A stretch of 64,000 nt of DNA from Dactylorhiza incarnata (GCA_033032865.1 JAWHQI010000166.1:2356001-2420000), one strand, 5' to 3'; positions 1-11,401 are shown, counted from the stretch's first letter. Notes: generated by a model not told the origin, from the letters alone. A program made the numbers and translations.

Positions 1-602
1 TTAAGATTTGTCCTTGAACTTATATTGATTGAGATTATATTATCGATATTTAATCTCATTCTTGTTTTCGTAGTCAAATAATCGAGAGGTTTTGAGTTCG
101 AATCGATCACTTTAAGGATAAAGAGATTTGAATGCACTCCTCGAGAGAGGATGACATAAATCTCCCGGATTGGAGTTATATCCAATAGAGGGGTTCACTT
201 CGATAAAGCGAGCTTTAGGGGTTTCAATTCTAGAACGAGAGTTCGATTGATCAACCTAAACTCAGTTTGGCGTATCCTCGAGAGAGGTACGTTCATAAAT
301 CAGGAACCTCCACGGTCAAGCATTTCTTTTAAAGAGGATTAGAAGTTCTATTTCTTTATTTATTTCTTTTTCCAAGGTGATTCAAGGTTGAGTACTAACT
401 TTTAATTCATTAATTTAAATAAACTATTTCTCATTTTTCGCAACCAACCAACCACAAATTCTTTTCGATAAAATAATAGAGATTTTCCGAAGTAAGAGTA
501 TTCAACCGCCCCGAGTCTAATACGACCTTGTTTTAATAACCTATACTACATTCGATAAGATATACTTGCCGTTATCGTTTGCAAGCATAGTTTTGCCCAT
601 CA
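1..602 (+). repeat. G1 5' LTR, 3' part (R/U5)
   Basis: Collinear with 8946-9547 of the 3' LTR. It ends in CA at 601-602, six bases before the primer-binding site. U3 and the 5' TSD lie left of the window. Confidence 0.95.
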
Positions 603-608
603 AGTTTT

Positions 609-626
609 TGGCGCCGTTGCCGGGGA
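609..626 (+). promoter_or_regulatory. G1 primer-binding site (tRNA-Asp)
   Basis: TGGCGCCGTTGCCGGGGA is complementary to the 3' end of plant tRNA-Asp including CCA. A near-identical PBS is found in element G2 at 54505. Confidence 0.9.
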
Positions 627-932
627 CACGGTTGATATTTTGAAAACCGAAATATCTATTAATTTTATCTTTTTCCTTTTTCTTAATTTTAAGGTGCAAT
701 TAAATTCCTGGAAAGGACGCTTTGGGTTTGAATTACCATCATAGCCTCTAGTACCTTGCAAACCCTTCACCGGGTAGATCTTGGGAAGTCCAGGACTAAT
801 TTTAAATCACCTAATAAATTAAAAAAAAAATCAATCAAAAAAATTTTAATAAAATAAAAATTAACTTTTTTATCTAACAATCTTATTTTTCCCTTTTACT
901 TTTTCCGCTTTCTCTCTTTTCTTTTTTGGTTT
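627..932 (+). other. G1 untranslated leader with a ~100-bp block repeated after pol
   Basis: No ORF. Positions 692-791 hold a block that recurs nearly unchanged at 6506-6606, beyond the pol stop codon. AT-rich spacer follows up to the first ATG at 933. Confidence 0.85.
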
Positions 933-1136
933 ATGACCCGAGGAAACTCTTCAATTGATTTTGAATTTGGTTTTGATCCGGAAATCGAGCGCACCCTGCG
1001 GCGACGTCTTCGATTTAGTGATCTACCAATAATTCGCGAAGAGTCAGTCGGAGAGACTAACGAAGATATAATGGGTGACCCCGACCATAATGAGGCTCCG
1101 CTACGGACTATGTCCTATTATGCTAGGCCAAATTGA
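933..1136 (+). pseudogene. G1 gag N-terminus, ended by a premature TGA
   Basis: This 67-codon ORF starts with the first ATG of the leader and lies in the same frame as the long gag-protease ORF that resumes at 1170. The intervening codons are open and read like ordinary gag sequence, so the TGA at 1134-1136 is best explained as one nonsense mutation. A C-to-T change in a CGA arginine codon would create it, which is typical of methylated transposon DNA. A readthrough stop is possible but the position is unusual for gag. Confidence 0.8.
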
Positions 1137-1169
1137 GAGGGAACACAATCAAGTATTATTCGCCCAGCA

Positions 1170-3365
1170 GTGGCAAATAATAATTTTGAAATCAAAACGA
1201 GTATCATTCAAATGGTACAACAAACCGTCATCTTTGACGGGTTACCAGATGAAGATCCAAATTTACATTTATTGAATTTTTTGGAAATTTGCGATACGTT
1301 TAAAATTAATGGCGTCACCGATGACGCCATTCGCTTGCGTTTATTTCCATTTTCTTTGCGGACTAAGGCCAAGCAATGGTTGGGATCTCTTCCTAGAGGT
1401 TCCATCACTACATGGGCCGAGATGACAGAGAAATTTTTGACTAAATATTTTCCTCCGGCGAAGTCCGCTAAATTACGTACGGACATTCTCTCATTTACGC
1501 AAATAGACTCGGAGTCTCTCTATGACACATGGGAGCGCTTCAAGGAATTATTGCGGAGATGTCCTCACCACGCCCTTCCCTTATGGCAACAAGTTCAAAC
1601 ATTCTACAATGGTTTGAATCTCCAAACGAGGCAGATGATTGACGCAGCAGCTGGGGGAACTCTAAATAATAAAACCCCAGATGCCGCTCAAGAGCTTTTT
1701 GAGGAGATGGCCATGAATGCTTATCAGTGGAATGCGCCACGGTCGCGTCCTAACAAACCGACCGGACTCTTTGAAGTCGAGGCCACACCGAATTTAGCAC
1801 ATCAAGTAGAATGGCTTACTAAGCAATTGGCGGAGATGTCTGCTTCCTCCGCCATTAACGGGGGTAATAATAATAACAATTATAATAATAATTATAATCA
1901 AGAACAAGTAGACTATATGGGAAACTCTTATCGCCCTCCTTATAACCCAAATAATATTCCTAATAGTTATAATCCGGGTTTAAGGAACCACCCAAATTTT
2001 TCATGGAGCAACCCCAATAATGCTCAACGCCCCCCACTAGTGAATCCTCCCGGATTCGCTCAACCACAACCACCAAAGTCCCCTTCGCTTGAAGAGGTCT
2101 TCACCAAATACGTTGCCACTACTGACTCCAATATCCGGAACCTTTTCGGATCTATCAAAAGTCTAGAAAATCAAATTGGACAACTCGCAAAGATGTTCTC
2201 CGAACGCCAGCAGGGAGCTCTACCGGGCAATACTGAGCCCAACCCTCGGGAGAGCGCCAACGCAGTTACCCTCCGTAGCGGAAAGGAGGTAACTTCTTCA
2301 AAATTGGTCGAGCCAGAGGTAAACGTTTCAACTTCATCTCCGCAAGTTATTTCTTCTCCTACTCTACCTTCTTCTGCTTTAGCTCTGCGTATTCTTAAAA
2401 ATCCTTCTATTCCTTATCCTTCGCAATTTAAAAATGAACGCAATGAGGAGCAATATAGAAAATTTACTGAAATTTTTAAACAAGTTCAAATAAACGTGCC
2501 ATTTTTCGAAGCAATCGCCCAAATGCCCAAATACGCAAAGTATCTAAAAGATCTACTTTCCAATAAAAATAAACTTGAAAATTTTTCGCGTATATCTTTA
2601 AATGCTGAATGCTCCGCAATTTTATTAAATAAATTACCGCAAAAACTAAACGATCCGGGACGGTTTTCCATCCCGTGCTTGTTTGGTAATTTCTTAATAA
2701 AACACGCCTTGGCAGACTTAGGCGCTAGTATAAATTTGATGCCATTTTCATTATTTAAAAAGCTTGGTTTGGGCACCCCAAGCCCAACCAATATTAGCAT
2801 CCAACTAGCGGACAGATCTATTAAATACCCGATAGGGGTGATTGAGGACGTGCTTGTCAAGGTTGACAAATTTATCTTCCCGGTAGATTTTGTCATCCTA
2901 GACATTGAGGAAGACTCCGAAGTCCCAATTATACTCGGACGTCCTTTTCTCGCCACCTCTCGGGCAATCATTGATGTTAGTAATGGCAAACTTCTCCTAC
3001 GAGTTGGGGATGAAAAAGTAACTTTTAGCATTAACAACTCTATGAGAAATTCGTTGTCTAATGACGACTCTTGCTTCACGTTAGAATCAAATTTTGAAGA
3101 AGAAATAACGTCAATTTCTGAATTAATTTCACCCTTATTTGAAAATCCGGAAATTGAAAATTTATTTTATCTAAAAGAAATAACTCGGCCGCTCAAATTT
3201 GAAGAAGTAAAATTAAATATTTCTAAAATAAAAACATCTTACGAGGAGCCACCGAGTTTGGAATTGAAACAACTGCCGGAACATTTAAGATATGTTTTTT
3301 TAGAAAAAGATTCAAAATTGCCTGTGATTATATCTTCCGCGCTTAACGATTTGGAAATTTCCTAA
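1170..3365 (+). CDS. gag: G1 gag-protease polyprotein segment
   Basis: 731 codons. Residues ~20-190 form a retrotransposon gag (capsid-like) domain. An Asn/Tyr/Pro-rich stretch (~230-300) follows. No CCHC zinc knuckle is present, as in related plant gypsy gags of this type. Near the C-terminus is a retropepsin-like aspartic protease: the catalytic motif Asp-Leu-Gly-Ala has its Asp at residue 516 (codon 2715), followed by the flap/strand motif ILGRPFL. Protein processing and particle assembly are the expected roles. The ORF ends at TAA 3363-3365, but the same frame stays open on both sides, so this stop splits what was one gag-pol reading frame. Confidence 0.9.
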   Translation: MANNNFEIKTSIIQMVQQTVIFDGLPDEDPNLHLLNFLEICDTFKINGVTDDAIRLRLFPFSLRTKAKQWLGSLPRGSITTWAEMTEKFLTKYFPPAKSAKLRTDILSFTQIDSESLYDTWERFKELLRRCPHHALPLWQQVQTFYNGLNLQTRQMIDAAAGGTLNNKTPDAAQELFEEMAMNAYQWNAPRSRPNKPTGLFEVEATPNLAHQVEWLTKQLAEMSASSAINGGNNNNNYNNNYNQEQVDYMGNSYRPPYNPNNIPNSYNPGLRNHPNFSWSNPNNAQRPPLVNPPGFAQPQPPKSPSLEEVFTKYVATTDSNIRNLFGSIKSLENQIGQLAKMFSERQQGALPGNTEPNPRESANAVTLRSGKEVTSSKLVEPEVNVSTSSPQVISSPTLPSSALALRILKNPSIPYPSQFKNERNEEQYRKFTEIFKQVQINVPFFEAIAQMPKYAKYLKDLLSNKNKLENFSRISLNAECSAILLNKLPQKLNDPGRFSIPCLFGNFLIKHALADLGASINLMPFSLFKKLGLGTPSPTNISIQLADRSIKYPIGVIEDVLVKVDKFIFPVDFVILDIEEDSEVPIILGRPFLATSRAIIDVSNGKLLLRVGDEKVTFSINNSMRNSLSNDDSCFTLESNFEEEITSISELISPLFENPEIENLFYLKEITRPLKFEEVKLNISKIKTSYEEPPSLELKQLPEHLRYVFLEKDSKLPVIISSALNDLEIS

Positions 3366-3515
3366 TTAATAAAAATATTAAATAATCACCGCCATGCAAT
3401 TGCATGGAAAATTTCTGATATCAAGGGGATTAACCCCTCTTTTTGCACGCACAAAATTAATTTAGAAAATAATTCTCGCAGTACTATTCAGCCTCAACGA
3501 CGGCTTAATCCAAAT

Positions 3516-6170
3516 ATGAAGGATGTCGTTAAGGCCGAAATAATAAAATTATTAGATGCGGGAATTATTTACCCAATCTCTGATAGCACTTGGGTTAGCC
3601 CAGTGCAAGTCGTGCCCAAAAAGGGTGGAATAACGGTAATCACAAATGAAAATAATGAGTTCATCCCGACCCGTACTGTTACGGGTTGGCGAGTATGCAT
3701 CGATTATAGAAAATTAAATGATGCTACCCACAAAGATCACTTTCCGTTACCCTTTATTGACCAAATTTTAGAACGCTTATCCGGTCACTCACACTACTGT
3801 TTTCTCGATGGTCTTTCGGGATATTTTCAAATCCCAATTGCGCCCAAAGACCAAGAGAAAACCACATTCACCTGTCCGTTCGGTACTTTCGCATATCGAA
3901 GAATGTCGTTTGGTCTTTGCAACGCGCCGGCTACATTTCAACGATGTATGCTGGCAATTTTTAATGAACTTGTAGAAGACGTCATGGAAATTTTCATGGA
4001 CGATTTTTCTGTTTTTGGCGATTCATTTAAAAATTGTTTAAATAATCTTGATCGTGTTCTTCAACGCTGCGAAGACACGAATTTGGCACTCAACTGGGAG
4101 AAGTGCCACTTTATGGTCCAAGAGGGATTAGTCCTTGGGCATAAAATTTCTAATAAGGGGATCGAGGTCGATAGGGCCAAGATCGAGGTCATAGAAAAAC
4201 TCCCCCCTCCTACCAATATAAAATCTATTAGAAGTTTTCTAGGACATGCGGGTTTTTATAGACGGTTTATAAAAGATTTCTCAAAAATTTTGAAACCGCT
4301 AACTCATCTTTTGGAAAAAGAATCCGCGTTTAATTTTGATGACGAGTGTTTAAAAGCGTTTAACAAAATCAAAAATGAACTAATAAATTCCCCTATTTTA
4401 ATCGCGCCAAACTGGTCTCTTCCGTTTGAAATCATGTGCGATGCGAGCGATTTTGCTGTAGGCGCAGTTTTAGGCCAACGGGTGAATAAACATTTTCACC
4501 CAATCTATTACGCAAGCAAAACGCTAACATCCGCACAAGCAAATTATACAACAACGGAAAAAGAATTTTTGGCAATAATTTTTGCGTTTGACAAATTTCG
4601 ATCATATTTAACGCTTTCAAAAGTTATTGTTTTTACAGATCACTCCGCTCTCCGGTATTTACTACAAAAAGGAGATGCAAAGCCTCGACTGCTAAGGTGG
4701 ATCCTCCTACTACAAGAATTCGATTTGGAGATCCAAGACAAAAGGGGAGCGGAGAATGTTGCGGCCGACCACCTCTCACGGTTGGAGAATCCGGCTGCAG
4801 GAGCACTAGTGGAATCCGCAATTGACGACAAATTCCCTGAAGAGCGCCTCCTTGCTATCGAAAAGGTAACGACTTCTTCCACCCCTTGGTACGCGGATTT
4901 GGCCAACTATTTAGTGGCCCGGGTCCTACCAAAAGATTTTTCAAGTCAACAAAAGAAGAAATTCTTTTCAGATTTGAAAAATTATTTTTGGGAGGACCCC
5001 TTTTTATTTCGTGTCTGCGCGGACCAAGTGGTAAGAAGGTGTATTTCGGGCGAGGAAGGCGCCCAAATTCTGCGGCACTGCCACGAAGGGCCAACCGGTG
5101 GCCATTATCAAACGAACCGGACCGCAAGAAAGGCGCTAGAGTCGGGCTTCTATTGGCCCACCTTATTCAAAGATGCTCACAATTTCGTGAGTAATTGTGA
5201 TCGGTGCCAACGGTCAGGTAACATTTCTAACTGGGACGAAATGCCCCAAAATATTTTATTAGAATGCGAATTTTTTGATCTTTGGGGAATAGATTTCATA
5301 GGTCCTTTACCCTCCTCTTTTAATAATAAATATATCCTTGTTGCGGTCGATTACGTGTCAAGGTGGGCGGAAGCACAAGCTTTCCCCACTAACGACGCGA
5401 GAGTCGTCGTAAATTTTTTAAAAAAATTATTTTCACGATTTGGCACACCCCGAGCACTAATTAGTGATCGGGGCACACATTTCTGTAACAACCAACTTGC
5501 TAAAATTTTAGCAAAGTATGGAGTTACCCACAAGCTATCTACCGCCTACCACCCACAAGCAAATGGCCAAGTGGAGGTGGTGAATCGCAAACTAAAAAGA
5601 ATTTTAGAAAAAACGGTCTCCGTTAATAGGAAGGACTGGTCGTTAAAATTAGACGACGCTATATGGGCATATCAGACAGCGTACAAAACCGCCATCGGAT
5701 GTACACCGTACCGATTAGTCTACGGAAAAGCTTGTCATCTACCGGTGGAATTAGAACATCGCGCCTTTTGGGCGCTAAAATTTTTAAATTTGGATTTAAA
5801 CTTAGCCTCCGAGCACAGAAAACTACAATTAAATGAATTAGACGAGTGGCGCGCAAACGCTTACGAAAATAATAAGATTTATAAGGAGCGCACAAAATTT
5901 TATCATGATAAAAAAATCAAAAATCCAAAAACTTTTTCACCAGGAGACTTAGTCCTATTATTTAATTCAAGACTTAGGCTTTTTCCGGGTAAATTAAAAT
6001 CACGATGGTCCGGTCCCTTCATAGTTAAAGAAGTTTGGCCATACGGAACGGTGCTAATAGAGCACCCGGAAAAAGGCTCTTTCAAAGTCAACGGACAACG
6101 CTTAAAATTATATCACCCGGGCGACCCAGCGCCCGGAAACATCGAAACCATTCACTTCCAAAATCTTTAA
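3516..6170 (+). CDS. pol: G1 pol: reverse transcriptase, RNase H, integrase
   Basis: 884 codons from the first ATG; the frame is actually open from 3366 and equals the gag frame. The reverse transcriptase carries FMDD at residues 160-163, a variant of YxDD. RNase H starts around Asp309 (CDAS). The integrase has an HHCC zinc domain near residues 520-560 (ends CDRCQ) and a DDE triad at Asp593, Asp651 and Glu687 with the canonical 35-residue gap. The C-terminus has a GPF/Y-like segment (WSGPF) and no chromodomain. All catalytic residues are present, so only the two upstream stops at 1134 and 3363 prevent a complete polyprotein. Enzyme functions are reverse transcription and chromosomal insertion in virus-like particles and nucleus. 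Confidence 0.95.
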   Translation: MKDVVKAEIIKLLDAGIIYPISDSTWVSPVQVVPKKGGITVITNENNEFIPTRTVTGWRVCIDYRKLNDATHKDHFPLPFIDQILERLSGHSHYCFLDGLSGYFQIPIAPKDQEKTTFTCPFGTFAYRRMSFGLCNAPATFQRCMLAIFNELVEDVMEIFMDDFSVFGDSFKNCLNNLDRVLQRCEDTNLALNWEKCHFMVQEGLVLGHKISNKGIEVDRAKIEVIEKLPPPTNIKSIRSFLGHAGFYRRFIKDFSKILKPLTHLLEKESAFNFDDECLKAFNKIKNELINSPILIAPNWSLPFEIMCDASDFAVGAVLGQRVNKHFHPIYYASKTLTSAQANYTTTEKEFLAIIFAFDKFRSYLTLSKVIVFTDHSALRYLLQKGDAKPRLLRWILLLQEFDLEIQDKRGAENVAADHLSRLENPAAGALVESAIDDKFPEERLLAIEKVTTSSTPWYADLANYLVARVLPKDFSSQQKKKFFSDLKNYFWEDPFLFRVCADQVVRRCISGEEGAQILRHCHEGPTGGHYQTNRTARKALESGFYWPTLFKDAHNFVSNCDRCQRSGNISNWDEMPQNILLECEFFDLWGIDFIGPLPSSFNNKYILVAVDYVSRWAEAQAFPTNDARVVVNFLKKLFSRFGTPRALISDRGTHFCNNQLAKILAKYGVTHKLSTAYHPQANGQVEVVNRKLKRILEKTVSVNRKDWSLKLDDAIWAYQTAYKTAIGCTPYRLVYGKACHLPVELEHRAFWALKFLNLDLNLASEHRKLQLNELDEWRANAYENNKIYKERTKFYHDKKIKNPKTFSPGDLVLLFNSRLRLFPGKLKSRWSGPFIVKEVWPYGTVLIEHPEKGSFKVNGQRLKLYHPGDPAPGNIETIHFQNL

Positions 6171-6505
6171 AATTACCACTTAGTCAAGCTACGCGACGGT
6201 AAACAAAGCGCTCCTGTGAGGCAACCCAATGTTAACCTCTTTATTTTCTTTTCTTGTTAGCTTTTTTTTTTCTAATTTAACTCTGCAGGTGTTCGACCGG
6301 CAACCCCGACTATCATTCAGGGAAGCCCTCCTTACACTTTAGTAATTTCTCTTGATTTTTCTTGACATTTTTGTTTTGTTTTTTGTTTTATCTTTCATAC
6401 TTAGTTTTAAACATTGGGGACAATGTTTAATTTTAAGTATGGGGGTGTAGCATAGCTTTCTTTGTAGTTTTTCTTGAAAAATAAAAAAATATAATAATAA
6501 AAAAA

Positions 6506-6606
6506 ATGCAATTAAATTTCTTGGAAAGGACGCTTTGGGCTTGAATTCCCATCATAGCCTCTAGTACCTTGCAAACCCTTCACCGGGCAGATCTTGGGAA
6601 GTCCAA
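6506..6606 (+). repeat. Second copy of G1 leader block
   Basis: Direct repeat of 692-791 with only a few substitutions, including the shared segment around CCTCTAGTACCTTGC. It places similar RNA just after the PBS and just after pol. Confidence 0.85.
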
Positions 6607-7950
6607 GAACAAAAAAAAATCTATTAGAAAATGTTCTTTTTATTCATCAAAACTCTCACTTGCTAAATTGTAAGTTCTAAGTAGACTATTTTTCATATGA
6701 ACTAAAAATAATTTTGTGCTAGAATAGTTTTTGAAACTTTTGAGTAAAATTGTTGACTCATGTAGTGCTCCTAGTCTTATGCTTGTCTTAAGTAGTTTTG
6801 GTGTAAAATTAAATTCTTGGCATAGATCTAAAATTATGTTTTATTAATTTGCGTAGTAATAATTTATTTTACTTTTAAATTCGAATCCGGTCTTATCCAA
6901 AAGTAGTTTTGGTGAGTGTGTAGAAGATTGTTAGAAAGCTATTACTCGAATTGAACAAAAGGGTGTCCTTTCTCGATGTCTAGAACTTGCCCCAAGCTAT
7001 TTTCAAAACATTTGCACTTTAGACAAATTAACTTTACAGAAATGATTTAGGCCTTTCTTTGGATAGTTTGAGCCTTTGCACCCAACCTAGATTTACCACC
7101 ATTGTTCACACAAGTTTGAGCCTTACACCTTTATTTGATCCACCCTCCTCATTTCGGCACCAAAGCTAAAAAGCCCAAAACCCAAATAAACACTTTGAGA
7201 TTTTGAGCTAAAATGAAAAAATTTTGGGTACGATTCTATGAAAAAAGACAATTCTGGGTATCAATTCAAAAAAAAAAATTGTTTAAATCTCAAAAAGTAA
7301 TAATCTCATAATGATATGTGGCCTAGGTATGTACATGCATACTTGGAATGATCCCAATTATGAAGATTCATGATTTAAATAAATGAGTATGAGAGTGTTT
7401 CCCCTTTGAAAAAATACAAGTATGGGGGTAAAGCTTCATTATTTTATGGTGGCAATCATTTTCTTTTAGCTCAAAAATTTTGTTTAAGTGGAATGCGCCT
7501 TAATGTTTATCATTGTTACCTCACCCTTAAACCCAAGCCTTAAAATGTACCCTATTTAAGTCCTAAAGATCCATAGAGTCGATTTTGTTCGAAGTGTAGT
7601 GGAGAAAGTGCAAACGGGCAAGCCTATGGCCGTCGACATTGATGGATTTCTTTGGAGGCCACCCCGAACGTTTACATCTAGTAATTTAAATCTCAGCAAT
7701 CATGCTATTTTTTCCCTTCACATAACTTTTTGATTGACCGTCGACTCATTTTTAAAATAATGATAAATAATTATAACGCATTTTTGAAGTATTTCATAAA
7801 TTAGCATTTATGCCAAGAACATCTTTTTACTAAAATATCTACACATGCCAGCATAATACTTCGCATTTTACTCTCTAGTCTTCACATTCTATCTTGCATT
7901 AATTTTTCTCACCCTTGTGAAAAATGGATTGCTCGGGACGAGCAATGAGC

Positions 7951-7965
7951 AAGTATGGGGGTATT
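7951..7965 (+). promoter_or_regulatory. G1 polypurine tract
   Basis: AAGTATGGGGGTATT directly abuts the TG that opens the 3' LTR. This is the plus-strand priming site. Confidence 0.85.
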
Positions 7966-9547
7966 TGATGAGTAATTTATTTACTCATCTTTTAGTTTAG
8001 GTTTATTATGTTTTCTATATAAAATTATGTTATTTTTAGGAATTATTTCATATAAATCCTTCCATTGTTATTTCATAAGCTAACTTAAGGTTATTTTGTG
8101 TTTACAGGTTTTCTGGGCTGTTTCGAGCAAAAAGTTAAAATTACACGCCCCAGGTCACGGGCGTGACCATGGGCGTGTAACCTACGAAATACTCCGGACC
8201 TGCTTCTGCCGCTCCGGGGACGCTCCGTGAAGATTTCACCAAGTACACGCCCCAGGTCACGGGCGTGACCAAGGGCGTGACCCAATGTCACGGCCACGAC
8301 CCGCCACAAGCATCCGGAGCACGCTGCCACGTCAATTAAAATTACACGCCCTCAGTCACAGGCGTGACCGAGGGCGTGACATCAGGTCACGGGCGTGACT
8401 CGGCCCGCGCTTCTTCCCGCCAGAGTTTCCCGCCAGCAGCCAGATTTCAGGATTACACGCCCCAGGTCACGGGCGTGACCTAGGGCGTGACACGGCCGAA
8501 ATGCTCGCAATTACTCAAGAAGGCGCCCTCTCCGCTGCCGCTTCGATCACGCCCCTTACACGCCCCAGGTCACGGGCGTGTAACACCAAAAATTCAGCTA
8601 TTTAAAGGGAGCTTTTCCAGATGTTTGGGGACGAATTTTGGGAGTTCTAAGTTTATTTTCTTGCACTGCTTTCATTATTCTTAAGCTTGTAATCTTCTTC
8701 CTTAGCTTGCACTTTCATTTCAGGTTTGTAATCTCTTGTTTCTTAGTTGTAATTTTCCCTTTCGATCAATAAAATAGCACTTTTACTCTTATTCTGCTCT
8801 CAATCTTCATTATGCACCTCTTGTATTTCATCAATTCCTTCATCTCCATGAGTAGCTAAATTTCATTAGTACTCGGCCGAGATGATCCAAGGAAAATATA
8901 ATCCATAATTCAGTTTAGAAATTCTTTTTCTCTTATTTAGATCGCTTAAGATTTGTCCTTGAACTTATATTGATTGAGATTATATTATCAATATTTAATC
9001 TCATTCTTGTTTTCGTAGTCAAATAATCGAGAGGTTTTGAGTTCGAATCGATCACTTTAAGGATAAAGAGATTTGAATGCACTCCTCGAGAGAGGACGAC
9101 ATAAATCTCCCGGATTGGAGTTATATCCAATAGAGGGGTTCACTTCGATAAAGCGAGCTTTAGGGGTTTCAATTCTAGAACGAGAGTTCGATTGATCAAC
9201 CTAAACTCAGTTTGGCGTATCCTCGAGAGAGGTACGTTCATAAATCAGGAACCTCCACGGTGAAGCATTTCTTTTAAAGGGGATTAGAAGTTCTATTTCT
9301 TTATTTATTTATTTTTCCAAGGTGATTCAAGGTTGAGCACTAACTTTTAATTCATTAATTTAAATAAACTATTTCTCATTTTTCGCAACCAACCAACCAC
9401 AAATTCTTTTCGATAAAATAATAGAGATTTTCCGAAGTAAGAGTATTCAACCGCCCCGAGTCTAATACGACCTTGTTTTAATAACCTATACTACATTCGA
9501 TACGGTACACTTGCCGTTATCGTTTGCAAGCATAGTTTTGCCCATCA
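7966..9547 (+). repeat. G1 3' LTR (1,582 bp)
   Basis: Opens TGATGAG and ends CCCATCA. U3 holds five dyad-symmetric modules (8143-8583), a TATA-like TATTTAAA at 8599-8606 and a polyadenylation signal AATAAAA at 8768-8774. The last 602 bp equal the 5' LTR fragment at 1-602. Confidence 0.93.
8143..8583 (+). promoter_or_regulatory. G1 U3 array of CACGCCC/GGGCGTG dyads
   Basis: Five modules start near 8143, 8245, 8344, 8454 and 8558, roughly every 100 bp. Each contains ACACGCCCC, then AGGTCACGGGCGTGACC, mostly followed by a second GGGCGTG. The last module ends 15 bp upstream of the TATA-like box. The placement suggests an enhancer or operator array. Confidence 0.8.
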
Positions 9548-10957
9548 CTGCTCTTCAATATGTAGCTCTGGTACTACTTCATTCCCAATGGTCTTGAGTA
9601 GACCTAAACTGTCAGATTTTGAAGGATGAGGGGTTTTGTGAGAAGGAGCTTTGTGGCTGGAGAGCTGCTCTTCATCTATCTTCTCCCCCTTCTTGACCTT
9701 CTTAGCCAAGGAGGTGAAGAAAGACTTGGTGACCCTAGATGAAGAGATTGAGGATTTCAGGTTTTGCACAGAGGCATTGACCCCATCTATTTGGGTTTGC
9801 ATGTGCATGATGGAAGAGTGAATTTGAGAGCAGTGTCCATCCAGTAAGTCCTGAAACTTTTGGGCTGCTGACTGGATACACTGGGTGATGAGGTTTTTAG
9901 TGGATGGTTCAGAATGTGGTGATGGAGGAGGAGATAATGGTGGAGGAGGAGATAATGGTCGAGGTGAATGTGAGGAAGGTGGAGAGGGGACTGTATCAAG
10001 TTGATGAGGTGTATTTGATGGAGGAGGTGGAGGAATAGAAGAGGGTTGAGCAGGTGACTGAGTTGGTATTTGTGAAGGTGTGGATAATGGTGGTACAGAA
10101 GAGATGTCTGTATGAGGAGGAGGAAGAGGTAAAGATGGATGATCAGGAGAGTTAGGAGGAGATGGAGTTCTTTCAGGAATGGAACCAGGCTTGGGAATTT
10201 GCCTGGTCCATTTTGAGAAGAGGGATATTGACATCCTTTTTCCTGGAGGGATATGGATTCCTTTTGACCTACATAGGTCAGGGAAGGAGTGGAAGAGTAC
10301 TTGACTCATGATTCTCATGTAGGCATTCTCTTTATGAGAGTATTTGTAGCCTATCATTCTGAGCAGGAGGCTGGACCAGTCTATCTTCTTCTTCAACACA
10401 AGGGCCCCCATGATGTTCAGTTGCTGCTTGGGTACTGCATCATGGGCAGAGATCTTGCATAGTATAATTTTTCCTACTATATCTGCCAGTAATCTATATT
10501 CATCAGAAAAGTCAATTTTCTTCAGGTGGATTGGTCCATCTTTTGAAAACTTCATGGTGATTAATAGATTCTTGATTTCATCAGGGGTGAGTTCCACATG
10601 TTCATCAACTGATAAGGGAATGATGAAGGAGACTTATTTAGTTACTCTTTAGAAACTGATTTTCTTTCCCTATTAACATTGTAATGTACCTGATGGAAGA
10701 TCAAAGGTAGTCCTAATGTGTTCTGCAGCGATTGAGACAGGTTTGTCATGGATTGTTCCTTGGATTTCTCCTTGGTCAGATATCTGAACATGAGTCATGA
10801 GCTCTGTGAGTTCTGTCTCCAGGAGCTTGCATCTTGTGGAGATGAGCTTGTCTAATCCAGCTTCAGTAAATAGAGCTATGATGCTCTTGTAATTTTCTGC
10901 GGCGGTTTGGAAAGATTTGAGGTCAATGTAAAAGCCTGAGTTATTCTTAGGAGCCAT
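9548..10957 (-). pseudogene. S1 accessory gene, two predicted exons, 3' end cut by G1
   Basis: Exon 1 runs 10957-10690 and exon 2 from 10608 to the G1 junction. The 81-nt gap between them contains several stops but has a good donor (CAG|GTACAT) and acceptor (CCCTTATCAG|TT), and splicing keeps the frame. The product has a folded N-terminal half (~220 residues). A long Pro/Ser-rich linker (10200-9900) and a coiled, Lys-rich tail (AKKVKKGEK) follow. The layout resembles the 'putative plant transposon protein' domain found in retrotransposon accessory ORFs; that is my recognition, not a search. S2 (52316-52966) and C (24307-24930) carry homologues. The function is unknown. The last residues and stop come from the inserted LTR. 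Confidence 0.75.
10609..10689 (-). other. Predicted 81-nt intron in S1 accessory gene
   Basis: Minus strand GT at 10689-10688 and AG at 10610-10609, with a pyrimidine-rich stretch before the acceptor. Length is divisible by three, yet the interval holds four in-frame stops, so splicing is needed for a continuous protein. Confidence 0.65.
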
Positions 10958-11401
10958 TTTAGGTCAGTGATAGAGAGGAAGAAATGGTTGGACTGAGGAG
11001 CAAGAAGAATGAAAGATGCAGAGGTCGTGAAGGTTTCTAACTGAAGAGTCTATTTAAGTCAGGTGAAACGTCGAAACGAGGCACAATTCGATGCTTATTC
11101 GGTACAGCAGTGGATGTGACCGAAAATATTTTAGTATTGCCGCTCGTTTTCATGAAGTCGACGTTACGTCGAATGGAATTTGACGTGAGCGTCAATACTG
11201 TCTGGTTTGGGATGATAGGGTTTCCTATCAACGTATGCGTCGATTGGAGTTGATGCATGCATCAATTTCATTTATTGAACTGAGTTATCGACGGTGCGTC
11301 GATTCGAAGTCGACGTGACTTTATTTGACAGATTCTGGGTTTTCCTTGAGAAATTATTTCTTCCTATTCCTAAAGTTTTCTAAATTACTGTAGGACTAAT
11401 T
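10958..11401 (-). promoter_or_regulatory. Internal promoter region of S1 accessory gene with dyad cluster
   Basis: A TATA-like CTTAAATA on the minus strand (11058-11051) lies about 95 bp upstream of the ATG at 10957. Directly upstream (11065-11325) is a cluster of half-sites GCGTCGA and TCGACG in inverted pairs, for example around 11286-11325. The same motif fills U3 of the S1 LTR (14828-15065). The arrangement implies that the accessory gene has its own transcript. Confidence 0.6.

Larger units (their letters stand above)
6171..7965 (+). other. G1 3' noncoding region with internal PPT-like runs
   Basis: About 1.8 kb with no credible ORF, AT-rich. It holds the second copy of the leader block (6506-6606). 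It also has two runs AAGTATGGGGGT at 6435-6446 and 7417-7428 that are identical to the core of the true polypurine tract at 7951-7962. Athila relatives often carry an env-like gene here; I see none. Confidence 0.8.
1..9547 (+). mobile_element. G1: Ty3/gypsy LTR retrotransposon, tRNA-Asp primed (Athila-like), 5' end outside window
   Basis: The order is 5' LTR (partial), PBS, gag, protease, reverse transcriptase, RNase H, integrase, long 3' untranslated stretch, polypurine tract and 3' LTR. The tRNA-Asp PBS and the absence of an integrase chromodomain point to the non-chromovirus, Athila-like side of gypsy; that lineage call is from family knowledge, not alignment. The 602 bp of 5' LTR in view match 8946-9547 with nine substitutions and no indel by eye (about 1.5%), so the insertion is fairly young. 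Its right end cuts the accessory gene of element S1, and the terminal TCA of the LTR now supplies that gene's stop codon. No env-like ORF is visible after integrase. Confidence 0.95.

Noticed and set aside
2486..3079. 197-codon minus-strand ORF inside G1 gag-protease
   Set aside because: It is the complement of the protease region whose sense translation has clear catalytic motifs.
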